This document shows positions 23,291 through 34,600 of a stretch of 64,000 nucleotides of DNA, in pieces. Source of the DNA: Diabrotica undecimpunctata (Eukaryota; Arthropoda; Insecta; Coleoptera; Chrysomelidae). The notes below the pieces were generated by a model. It saw only the letters and a list, made by a program, of their open reading frames with translations, did not search any database and was not told the origin of the DNA. Within the stretch, counting starts at the first letter, position 1. Each line of letters starts with the position of its first letter. The stretch is taken from positions 88,465,199 to 88,529,198 of the forward strand of contig NC_092811.1 of NCBI RefSeq assembly GCF_040954645.1, given 5' to 3'. The translations under genes and the position numbers were made by a program.

Positions 23291-23762
23291 ATAAAAAAAT
23301 TTTATATATTAATTAAATGAACTAGCAGATTTTTTACTTGTTTGTTTTAGAAATTATAAAAAAATAGTTTTAAAAATATTTACATAATAATAGAATAAAA
23401 TATATATCTAGATACCACTGAAAAGCCAAGGTATTCAAATGAATTACTTATAGTCCTCTCTTTTTATGTTTTCTGTTTTTAAATACATAATAGCTAAATA
23501 GATATTTTCTAATGGCCTGTCTTGCTTATTTAAAAGAGATTAGGATAAACTATTATCTTTTACTAAAATGATTATTCAAAAATATCTTGCAACATCGAAT
23601 GAATCTCATTATTATCATAAAAATTTAAAATTATAACCATCCATGATGTTAATTAGAATTAATACATTTATTACTTAAAATATTCGCCCAAAAAGACAGT
23701 TGGACAGGGTAGAACATTTTTTACCAAACTCGAGCAATAGTATAGCTCACTTTTTTCACCAG
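23291..23762. other. Intron end upstream of the first visible coding exon
   Basis: AT-rich and without frames. It closes with a pyrimidine tract and AG (CTCACTTTTTTCACCAG, ending at 23762), which is a strong 3' splice site. The upstream exon of the gene is not seen in this window, so the intron probably spans much or all of 1-23762. Confidence 0.7.
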
Positions 23763-25406
23763 ATATACCTCTACCTGGCACCCAGTTCGTAACTTACGAA
23801 AGCGTGCTTATGCCAAATAGCAGTGTGTCTTCCACCCCATTAAACCAACCTCTTCTACACAGAACCACCTCATACACACAAATTGATGCAATGCTTGAAA
23901 ATATGCTGTTTGAAGTTCAAAAGCAAGAAAAATTGTTTGGATTAGACTTAGACGTAGTGGAACCAGACCAAGCGTGTCTTAACACACTTGAATTATTGCC
24001 AAGCACCGATGCGTTAATAGAAGTTCCAATTAAGAAGGTGATTCGAAAACCAAAAATCTACGAAACCACTCAAGAAATTATTGTAAATCAAGATGAGTCT
24101 CCTTATGATCTGATTTCATTTAGTGGACATCCACGGGTAGAATCCATTCATGAGTATGACGATGTGGTCGTTAAAGAAAATGTCAACAATCTCGAAGAGA
24201 TTTCCAAACACATCAACGACCTTTTAATTTCTGTAGAAGACGACGAAACTAAGCTTTTAACTATTCATCCAGAGGATGAGTATTTAGAAAAACCATACAC
24301 GTACAAAATAGACTTTCAACGAGCCAATACTGCCTCTAGTGAATCACTAAGTGATCACTATCCCGACAGCTGGAATGATCCAACCGAACACAAGGAAGCT
24401 TTAATTGACGATGATTATGAACTTATGGAAACAAAACCACCCGTTCAAGCAATGCAATTGCGTGACAGTAGGACAGGAAATGAAATATGGTGGGAAGGAA
24501 CATATCGTAACTTAAGTATAGTTCCCGAAGAGGATGAAGAAAATCAAAGTTTATTAGGCAGTTATTACTCAAATAAATCGTATTCAACAAAAGCATATTC
24601 TCCACTAATTGAAACAACAGTTATCGAGAGAACGCCAGCTTTGAACAGTTCTCTTAAGGAATCATCCATTGACGTCGATGATTCCAGTGATGGAAGTTCT
24701 TCTGTAACGTCAACTAGCTCTGATGAAGGTACTTATGAACTCACAAATAAACTAGTAAAAGCAGAAGTGAAACTCATGGTAAAAACCTTGGATAGTGGTA
24801 AGGAGGCTATTGAAATTAGATCAGTAAGGGAATTCATGGACAATCCAACCAAAATAGATGAAGATTTGTATGAAACAAGCACACTTATTAAAAAAAAGAG
24901 TCAGACATTACCAAGTAGGCTTGGTGAAAAGTTGACAAACATTACACAAAAGTTTAGCGGAATATTGGACAAAAAGAAATCAACATCGTACTGTCCCATA
25001 GTTGATCGAACTGAACCGCATATAGATCAAATTGGACAAGAAGAATCTTCGAAACCTTCATTTGTTCTGCAAAATTTATTTGTTAGGAACTTGGATCAAG
25101 ATAGTAAGTCAAATCTATTAGCTTCAAAAGAGCTTTCTAAAAGTAAAACTGAGCTCCTTGCTACTTCAAATCAGCGCTTTCCTTTGGAATATGATCCAAA
25201 TACACCCTCAAGTGCAGAAGATGATCGTAGTGTAGTGGATCTTTTTGCGAATATCCCATTTTATCCTTGTTATGATAAGTATTCTCCTAACGATAAATCT
25301 CAGGCTTTCGTTTCAACTGAATTTATTTCAAATCCTTTCATTGAAAATTCCAATGTCCCGGAAGCATACTGCGATTGGCTGCATGAAAAAGTGGATGATC
25401 TCAGAG
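23763..25406 (+). CDS. Host gene, coding exon A (548 codons, symmetric phase 1-1); candidate giant-ankyrin tail
   Basis: The exon follows the acceptor ending at 23762; its first two bases complete a codon begun in an exon outside the window. It stays open to the donor AGAG|GTAAAG at 25407, also phase 1. The frame could start at a GTG (23804), but sequence upstream (IPLPGTQFVTYES) reads in frame back to the splice site, so no start codon belongs here. The product is acidic, rich in Ser, Glu and Asp, with no obvious folded domain. A tryptophan-containing stretch (GNEIWWEGTYRNLSIVPEED, about 24478-24537) is the only likely structured or binding motif. A basic patch with KKKSQTLPSRLGEKL is at about 24892-24936. 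It is an alternative-splicing cassette upstream of the giant exon. Identity as an Ank2-type ankyrin is a guess. Confidence 0.9.
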
Positions 25407-25523
25407 GTAAAGTTAGTGATTTCGAATTGCCTAACTTAACTCGTGCTGACTCATATGCATGGGTTTGGATTGTAGTTAGTTGATTTTTAACTAATATTAT
25501 AAAACATATCGTGCATTAGCCAA
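25407..25523 (+). promoter_or_regulatory. Alternative 5' splice-site extension carrying an in-frame stop (UGA at 25481-25483)
   Basis: Two consensus donors, both in phase 1, compete here: AGAG|GTAAAG at 25407 and CAAG|GTAAGA at 25524. Both are compatible with the phase-1 acceptor at 25628. The segment between them is 117 bp (39 codons) and reads KVSDFELPNLTRADSYAWVW, then IVVS, then a TGA. Use of the first donor joins DDLR-G to NRTEEKS and adds the giant tail. Use of the second, or retention of the intron, ends the protein 25 residues after the junction. After the stop the frame is open again up to the second donor. Confidence 0.65.
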
Positions 25524-25627
25524 GGTAAGAATATTTATAAAAATGAAATTGTTTTATTGATATGATTTTTACGGTTATAAGTTTTGGTAGTTTAGAGAAG
25601 CTTGTTGGAAATTGCATGTTCTTACAG

Positions 25628-28600
25628 GAAATCGTACCGAAGAAAAATCATTAAGCCAAAGCCTTATTGGTTTTACTACCGACCGACCATTCGCTAACAA
25701 AAAAGCAGTTTACGATTTAACTAATGCTCTAATTCAGTCTGAGTCACGCGCAGAACCCTATCATACTCATACAGAGAAACATTATAAACTCGACTTGGAA
25801 AAACCTCTGACAGACGATGAGTCTACTCCTCAAAAAGAAGATAAAAAACGAAAAAGGGGTATTTTCGGTACTATTAAGAATTTTGTCGGTAAATCAATCG
25901 AATCCGATTCAGAATCTGAAAAGTCATCACCCAAAAAAGAAAAGAAGAAGAAGGACAAGAAGAAGAAACCAAGCGATCTTCCTCCCGAACTTCCTACATC
26001 CGCACCTAGAAAGCCAAAACTACCAACGCCACCGTTAGATACGAAATATGACGATATTCCGTTCGTCGAAGCATCTCCAACCGATACTTCCGAACACAAA
26101 ATTGAAATTACAAAAACCTACAATTTCCCAGTAACCGATTTGGATGACCTAGAGGCTGAAGTACCACCAAACATAACACATAAAGCTAGAGAAATAGTAC
26201 ACGCTGTATTATCAGATGGGGAGCAAACGGCTAGAGATAGACGTGCCAAATCTCCGAAGAAACAAAAAACAGTTATTATTGAAGAGAAAGTTACTAAAAC
26301 ATTTGCACCGCTAACGATCGAAGAAGAAGAATTTACGATAACTATAGATCCTACCAAAAAGGATTCGCCAAAGAAAACGAGAGAAATATTTACCTTAAAT
26401 ATTGACGAAAGCGAAGCACAAATCGAGAAGGAAATTTTAGAAAAGTCTCCAATTTTGCCTGAAGAGAGTCTTATCAAACCAATAGTACATATACAAGAGC
26501 CTGTAAGACCAATCCGAAGCCATGTCTATGAAGACATCTTAGAACCCCAAGTTTGCTTATATCCCGATAAAAGACTAGATCCTGATCATATTAAAAAAGC
26601 CACCCATGACCTAATTCAAAACGAAATTAGTTTTACTGGATGGGCAGATGATAAACACAACATATTTAAACCTTTAACAATACAACCCGATGACGCTGAA
26701 GTAAAAGAAGTAGAAGGTAATATAACAGATAGTCTAAAAATGAAACGTAAACACGGTAAACTCTTTGGTTTGTTCGGAAAAACTTCCAAAGACATCGACG
26801 ATTCTGAAGATGAAAGCAGCCGCAGAGAAGTTATTGAAAAACAAGATAAAGAAACCTCGAAAGAAGTTTTAGCAGAATCTAATAAGCCAAAAGAGGATTT
26901 GCCCAAATCTCCTAAAATAAAGAAAAGTAAAAGTAGAGAAAAAGAGGACAAAAAATTCTTGGGAATATTCAAAATTAGTAAACAAGACACTCAGAAACCA
27001 ACATTTTCGGAATCTACAATCAAAAATATGATAGATTCCACTGCTTTTTTGAAGGAAGAAGTTGACAAATACCACGATGTGCGGCCATTGAAGGTATCAC
27101 CGGAAGACAAAACAACTAAAATTCAACCCAGCATTATATCAGAAGTTACTGAAATTAAAGCTCAAACACCTTTAAGTGGAAAACATGAAGCTGAACTTAT
27201 TGTAAAAGACAAAACGACAATACTTATTTCTGATAGTCCAGTACAGTCAACAGGGATTAAACAAATACCTCAAGAAATTTCACTTATATCTAAAGAAGAA
27301 CATAAATCTGGTTTCTTTGATGTTTTCAAAAAGAAAGATGATACTGAAAAACATAAACCAGAAACAATTTTATCTGCTGATACTATAAGAGACATGAATG
27401 ACTGTGAAATATTCCTAAAAGACGAAATACATCGATATCACGATGTCAAACCGATCAAAAAGCCAAAAAGAGAAAGTAGTCCTACTAAAATAATTACAAC
27501 GGTGGAAGAAACTAAGAAAGTAACCAAAAAAGTCGAAACCACCGTTAAATCTGCCGCTGATGACTTTGTAGTCAGTAGGGAAACTACCTCCGTTATGCAC
27601 AAAGGACCAAAGGAGCAGATTGTTACAGAAACTACTTCAGTAAAGAAACTAAAGAGTGATATGGAAATCCAAGATGACAAAAAAACAGGTACAACAGAAA
27701 TGAAATCACCGGAAAAATCCAAACAGATCGATGAAGAAGAACATAAAAAAGGTTTGTTTGGAGGTATGTTTAAGAAGAAAGACAAGTTGCCAGGGGTAGA
27801 TTCTAAAATCAAGTCTCCCAGAAAAATTATTTTATCTGATTTAACGATTGAAAATATGGAGAATAGCAATAATTTCTTAAAAGACGAAATTGAAAAGTAT
27901 CACGATGTGCGCCCACTTATTGAGTACATAATATCTACAGAAGAATCAAAACCAACTTCTCAAGAAATATCTAAAATTGAATTCGACTACAAAGAACAAC
28001 CTTTAACTAAAAAAATAAAAGATAAAAAAGAAAAAGATTCTAGTTTCTTTGGAGTATTTAAGAAGAAGGAAGCTACAGAAAAAGACATAACGCCAGACTT
28101 AAAAACTACTGTAGAGATAAAACCATCTCTTTCTCCCGAAATCGTTAAAAGTATGGACGAAAGTCACACATTTTTAAAAGATGAAATTCAATGGTATCAT
28201 GATGTTCGTCCTATTAGTACTCAATTGGTGAAGGAAAAAGAAACTGTTGTTCATGAAACTGTGGTAAACAATGATAAATTATCACCTAAAAAAGCAAAAG
28301 TTAAAGAATCTTCTGGCGTATTCAGCATATTTAAACGAAAAGGACAGTCAGTGGAAAGAAAACCTGACGATGTACAAGAAAAGTCTGTTCTATCGGAATC
28401 TACGATTAAAGACATGGGAGATAGTCATAAGTTCCTAAAAGATGAAATTGACAGATATCATGATGTACATGCTATTAAAGAGACTTCTATTGCTAAAGTA
28501 CCCATTCAAAGCATTGATATTAATGAACCAGAAAACACTACTAAAAAATCTAAAAGCAAAAAAGAAATCGTCGGTCCAATATTTGGAATCGATAAAATTA

Positions 28601-31600
28601 AGGAATCCATAGAAAAGGATCAAAAAACTATTCAAGAACGAAGACCTATTTTGTCAACAGATGTTGTTAAAAATATGGTTGAAACTGACACATTTTTAAA
28701 AGATGAAATTTATCATTATCACGACGTTAAACCCCTCAAAACACGTGACACAACTATAGTGTCACCAACAAAAACAAAAACTGAAACAGTGGAAAGTTCA
28801 GACCGGGATGAGAAATTCCCAAAGAAGGGGAAAGGAAAGTCAAGCAAAGATAGTGGTATTTTAGGAATATTTAAGAAAAAAACACCATCATTTGAGGTAG
28901 ATGAAAATCTTAGACCTGTTGATGAAAAAACAATACTAAAAGATGAAAAGGGCCAACACCGTGATGTACATTATATAATTAAAGAACCCGCTGCGCAAGA
29001 AGCTAAAGTTGAACTAGTTAGTAAAGTTGAAGATGTTAAAGTGCAACATATTTCTAATAAATCACCACAAAAGTCAAAACAAAAATCAGAAAAAGAAGGC
29101 GGAACTCTTTTTGGAATATTCAAAAAGAAAGATGGATCTCTTGAAAGAGGAAGTAAACTTATTTCTGTTGACAAAGCTGGAAAACCAATTTTAACTGAGA
29201 CTGTTGTTAAAGACATGGAAGATAGTGATACATTTTTAAAGGATGAAGTAGATAGATACCATGATGTGAGACCTATTATTATGAAAACACTTGAAACAGA
29301 AGTGGTTCAAACCGAAACTGCTACAGTGCAACAGACACCTGATAAATCACCTAAGAAATCAAAACAAAAATCAGAAAAGGAAGGTGGAAGTCTCTTTGGA
29401 ATATTTAAAAAGAAAGAGGGATCTCTTGAAAGAGGAACCAAACTTGAAACTGTTGATAAAGCTGGAAAACCAATTTTGTCTGAGACTGTTGTTAAAGATA
29501 TGGAAGACAGCGACACGTTTTTGAAATATGAAGTAGATAGATACCATGATGTGAGACCTATTATTACGACAACTGTTGAAACACAAGTGGTTCAAACAGA
29601 AACTACTCCAGTGCTACAGACACCCTATAAGTCACCTAAGAAAACAAAACAAAAATTAGAAAAAGAAGGAGAAAGTCTCTTTGGAATATTTAAAAAGAAA
29701 GAGGGATCTCTTGAAAGAGGAACTAAGCCTGAGACTGTGGATAAAGCTGGAAAACCAATTTTGTCTGAGACTGTTGCTAAGGATATGGCAGATAGCGACA
29801 CATTTTTGAAGGATGAAGTAGATAGATACCATGATGTGAGACCTATTATTATGAAAACTGTTGAAACAGAAGTGGTTCAAACCGAAACTGCTACAGTGCA
29901 ACAGACACCTGATAAGTCACCTAAGAAATCAAAACAAAAATTAGAGAAGGAAGGTGGAAGTCTCTTTGGAATATTTAAAAAGAAAGAGGGATCTCTTGAA
30001 AGAGGAACTAAACCTGAAACTGTTGATAAAGCTGGAAAACCAATTTTGTCTGAGACTGTTGTTAAAGATATGGAAGACAGCGACACATTTTTGAAAGATG
30101 AAGTAGATAGATACCATGATGTGAGACCTATTATTATGACAACTATTGAAACAGAAGTGGTTAAAATAGAAACTACTCCAGTGCAACAGACACTCGATAA
30201 GTCACCTAAGAAAACAAAACAAAAATCAGAGAAGGAAGGTGGTGGTCTTTTTGGTATATTTAAAAAGAAAGATGGATCTCTTGAAAGAGGAACCAAACCT
30301 GAAACTGTTGACAAAGCTGGAAAAGCAATTTTGACTAATACTATTGTAAAAGACATGGAAGATAGTGATACATTTTTGAAGGATGAAGTAGAAAGATACC
30401 ATGATGTGAGACCTGTTATCACGAGAGCTGTTGAACCACAAGTAGTTCAAACAGAAACTATTCTAGTACAACAGACAACCGACAAGTCACCTAAGAAAAC
30501 AAAACAAAAATCAGAAAAGGAAGGCGGAAGTCTCTTTGGAATATTTAAAAAGAAAGATGGATCTCTTGAAAGAGAAAGTAAACTTGTTTCTGTTGACAAA
30601 GCTGGAAAACCAATTTTAACTGAGACTGTTGTTAAAGACATGGAAGATAGTGATACATTTTTGAAGGATGAAATAGAAAGATACCATGATGTGAGACCGG
30701 TTATCACGAGAGCTACTGAACCACAAGTAGTTCAAACAGAAACTATTCTAGTACAACAGGCAACCGACAAGTCACCTAAAAAAACGAAACAAAAATTAGA
30801 AAAGGAAGGTGGAAGTCTCTTTGGAATATTTAAAAAGAAAGAGGGATCTCTTGAAAGAGGAACTAAACTTGAAACTATTGATAAAGCTGGAAAGCCAATT
30901 TTGTCTGAAAATGTTGTTAAAGATATGGAAGATAGCGACACATTTTTGAAAGATGAAGTAGATAGATACCATGATGTGAGACCTATTATTATGAAAACTG
31001 TTGAAACAGAAGTGGTTCAAACCGAAGCTGCTACAGTACAACAGACACCTGATAAGTCACCTAAGAAATCAAAACAAAAATCAGAAAAGGAAGGTGGAAG
31101 TCTCTTTGGAATCTTTAAAAAGAAAGAGGGATCTCTTGAAAGAGGAACTAAAACTGAAACTGTTGATAAAGCTGGAAAACCAATTTTGTCTGAGACTGTT
31201 GTTAAAGATATGGAAGACAGCGACACATTTTTGAAAGATGAAGTAGATAGATACCATGATGTGAGACCTATTATTATGAAAACTGTTGAAACAGAAGTGG
31301 TTCAAACCGAAACTGCTACAGTGCAACAGACACCTGATAAGTCACCTAAGAAATCAAAACAAAAATCAGAAAAGGAAGGCGGAAGTCTCTTTGGAATATT
31401 TAAAAAGAAAGAAGGATCTCTTGAAAAAGGAACTAAAACTGAAACTGTTGATAAAGCTGGAAAACCAATTTTGTCTGAGACTGTTGTTAAAGATATGGAA
31501 GACAGCGACACATTTTTGAAAGATGAAGTAGATAGATACCATGATGTGAGACCTATTATTATGAAAACTGTTGAAATAGAAGTAGTTCAAACCGAAGCTG

Positions 31601-34600
31601 CTACAGTGCAACAGACAGCTGATAAGTCACCTAAGAAAACAAAACAAAAATCGGAAAAGGAAGGTGGAAGTCTCTTTGGAATATTTAAAAAGAAAGATGG
31701 ATCTCTTGAAAGAGGAAGTAAACTTATTTCTGTTGACAAAGCTGGAAAACCAATTTTAACTGAGACTGTTGTTAAAGACATGGAAGATAGTGATACATTT
31801 TTGAAGGATGAAGTAGATAGATACCATGATGTGAGACCTATTATTATGAAAACACTTGAAACAGAAGTGGTTCAAACCGAAACTGCTACAGTGCAACAGA
31901 CACCTGATAAGTCACCTAAGAAATCAAAACAAAAATCAGAAAAGGAAGGTGAAAGTCTCTTTGGAATATTTAAAAAGAAAGAGGGATCTCTTGAAAGAGG
32001 AAACAAACCTGAAACTGTTGATAAAGCTGGAAAACCAATTTTGTCTGAGACTGCTGTTAAAGATATGGAAGACAGCGACACATTTTTGAAAGATGAAGTA
32101 GATAGATACCATGATGTGAGACCTATTATTATGAAAACTGTTGAAACAGAAGTGGTTCAAACCGAAACTGCTACAGTGCAACAGACACCTGATAAGTCAC
32201 CTAAGAAATCAAAACAAAAATCAGAAAAGGAAGGTGGAAGTCTCTTTGGAATATTTAAAAAGAAAGAGGGATCTCTTGAAAGAGGAACCAAACCTGAAAC
32301 TGTTGATAAAGCTGGAAAACCAATTTTGTCTGAGACTGTTGTTAAAGATATGGAAGACAGCGACACATTTTTGAAAGATGAAGTAGATAGATACCATGAT
32401 GTGAGACCTATTATTATGAAAACTGTTGAAACAGAAGTGGTTCAAACCGAAACTGCTACAGTGCAACAGACACCTGATAAGTCACCTAAGAAATCAAAAC
32501 AAAAATCAGAAAAGGAAGGTGGAAGTCTCTTTGGAATATTTAAAAAGAAAGAGGGATCTCTTGAAAGAGGAACAAAACCTGAAACTGTTGATAAAGCTGG
32601 AAAACCAATTTTGTCTGAGACTGTTGTTAAAGATATGGAAGACAGCGACACATTTTTGAAAGATGAAGTAGATAGATACCATGATGTGAGACCTATTATT
32701 ATGAAAACTGTTGAAACAGAAGTGGTTCAAACCGAAACTGCTACAGTGCAACAGACGCCTGATAAGTCACCTAAGAAATCAAAACAAAAATCAGAAAAGG
32801 AAGGTGGAAGTCTCTTTGGAATATTTAAAAAGAAAGAGGGATCTCTTGAAAGAGGAACCAAACCTGAAACTGTTGATAAAGCTGGAAAACCAATTTTGTC
32901 TGAGACTGTTGTTAAAGATATGGAAGACAGCGACACATTTTTGAAAGATGAAGTAGATAGATACCATGATGTGAGACCTATTATTATGAAAACTGTTGAA
33001 GCAGAAGTGGTTCAAACCGAAACTGCTACAGTGCAACAGACGCCTGATAAGTCACCTAAGAAATCAAAACAAAAATCAGAAAAGGAAGGTGGAAGTCTCT
33101 TTGGAATATTTAAAAAGAAAGAGGGATCTCTTGAAAGAGGAACCAAACCTGAAACTGTTGATAAAGCTGGAAAACCAATTTTGTCTGAGACTGTTGTTAA
33201 AGATATGGAAGACAGCGACACATTTTTGAAAGATGAAGTAGATAGATACCATGATGTGAGACCTATTATTATGAAAACTGTTGAAACAGAAGTGGTTCAA
33301 ACCGAAACTGCTACAGTGCAACAGACACCTGATAAGTCACCTAAGAAATCAAAACAAAAATCAGAAAAGGAAGGTGGAAGTCTCTTTGGAATATTTAAAA
33401 AGAAAGAGGGATCTCTTGAAAGAGGAACAAAACCTGAAACTGTTGATAAAGCTGGAAAACCAATTTTGTCTGAGACTGTTGTTAAAGATATGGAAGACAG
33501 CGACACATTTTTGAAAGATGAAGTAGATAGATACCATGATATGAGACCTATTATTATGAAAACTGTTGAAACAGAAGTGGTTCAAACCGAAACTGCTACA
33601 GTGCAACAGACGCCTGATAAGTCACCTAAGAAATCAAAACAAAAATCAGAAAAGGAAGGTGGAAGTCTCTTTGGAATATTTAAAAAGAAAGAGGGATCTC
33701 TTGAAAGAGGAACTAAACTTGAGACTGTGGATAAAGCTGGAAAACCAATTTTGTCGGAGACTGTTGTTAAAGATATGGAAGATAGCGACACATTTTTGAA
33801 AGATGAAGTAGATAGATACCATGATGTGAGACCTATTATTATGAAAACTGTTGAAACAGAAGTGGTTCAAACCGAAACTGCTACAGTGCAACAGACACCT
33901 GATAAGTCACCTAAGAAATCAAAACAAAAATCAGAAAAGGAAGGTGGAAGTCTCTTTGGAATATTTAAAAAGAAAGAGGGATCTCTTGAAAAAGAAACCA
34001 AACCTGAAACTGTTGATAAAGCTGGAAAACCAATTTTGTCTGAGACTGTTGTTAAAGATATGGAAGACAGCGACACATTTTTGAAAGATGAAGTAGATAG
34101 ATACCATGATGTGAGACCTATTATTATGAAAACTGTTGAAACAGAAGTGGTTCAAACCGAAACTGCTACAGTGCAACAGACGCCTGATAATAAGTCACCT
34201 AAGAAATCAAAACAAAAATCAGAAAAGGAAGGTGGTGGTCTTTTTGGAATATTTAAAAAGAAAGATGGATCTCTTGAAAGAGGAACCAAACCTGAAACTG
34301 TTGATAAAGCTGGAAAACCAATTTTGACTGAGACTGTTGTTAAAAATATCGAAGATAGTGATACATTTTTGAAAGATGAGGTAGAAAGATACCATGATGT
34401 GAGACCTGTTATCGGTAGAACTGTTGAACCACAAGTAGTTCAAACAGAGACTATTCTAGTACAACAGGCAACTGACAAGTCACCTAAGAAAACAAAACAA
34501 AAATCAGAAAAGGAAGGTGGTGGTCTTTTTGGAATATTTAAAAAGAAAGAGGGATCTCTTGAAAAAGAAAGTAAACTTGAAACTCTTGTTAAAGGTGAAA

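Noticed and set aside
23804..25483. A free-standing 559-codon gene starting at GTG 23804 and ending at TGA 25481-25483
   Set aside because: The frame is open upstream to a clear acceptor and contains a consensus phase-1 donor at 25407. The TGA is better explained as intronic or as an alternative end.
25463..25523. Stop-codon readthrough or a recoded UGA at 25481 joining exon A to the giant exon
   Set aside because: The frame is open on both sides up to a phase-1 donor, so it is conceivable. Splicing at 25407 removes the stop without any recoding and is simpler; ribosome profiling would be needed to revive it.
25612..25627. TTG-initiated start of the giant reading frame
   Set aside because: The codons before 25628 are intronic; a strong acceptor (TGTTCTTACAG) ends at 25627 and matches the phase of the upstream exon.
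29291..34327. Repeated 77-codon plus-strand frames (MKQKWFKPKLL type) every 285 bp
   Set aside because: They are shifted-frame shadows of the 95-aa repeat and exist only because the repeat DNA itself is duplicated.
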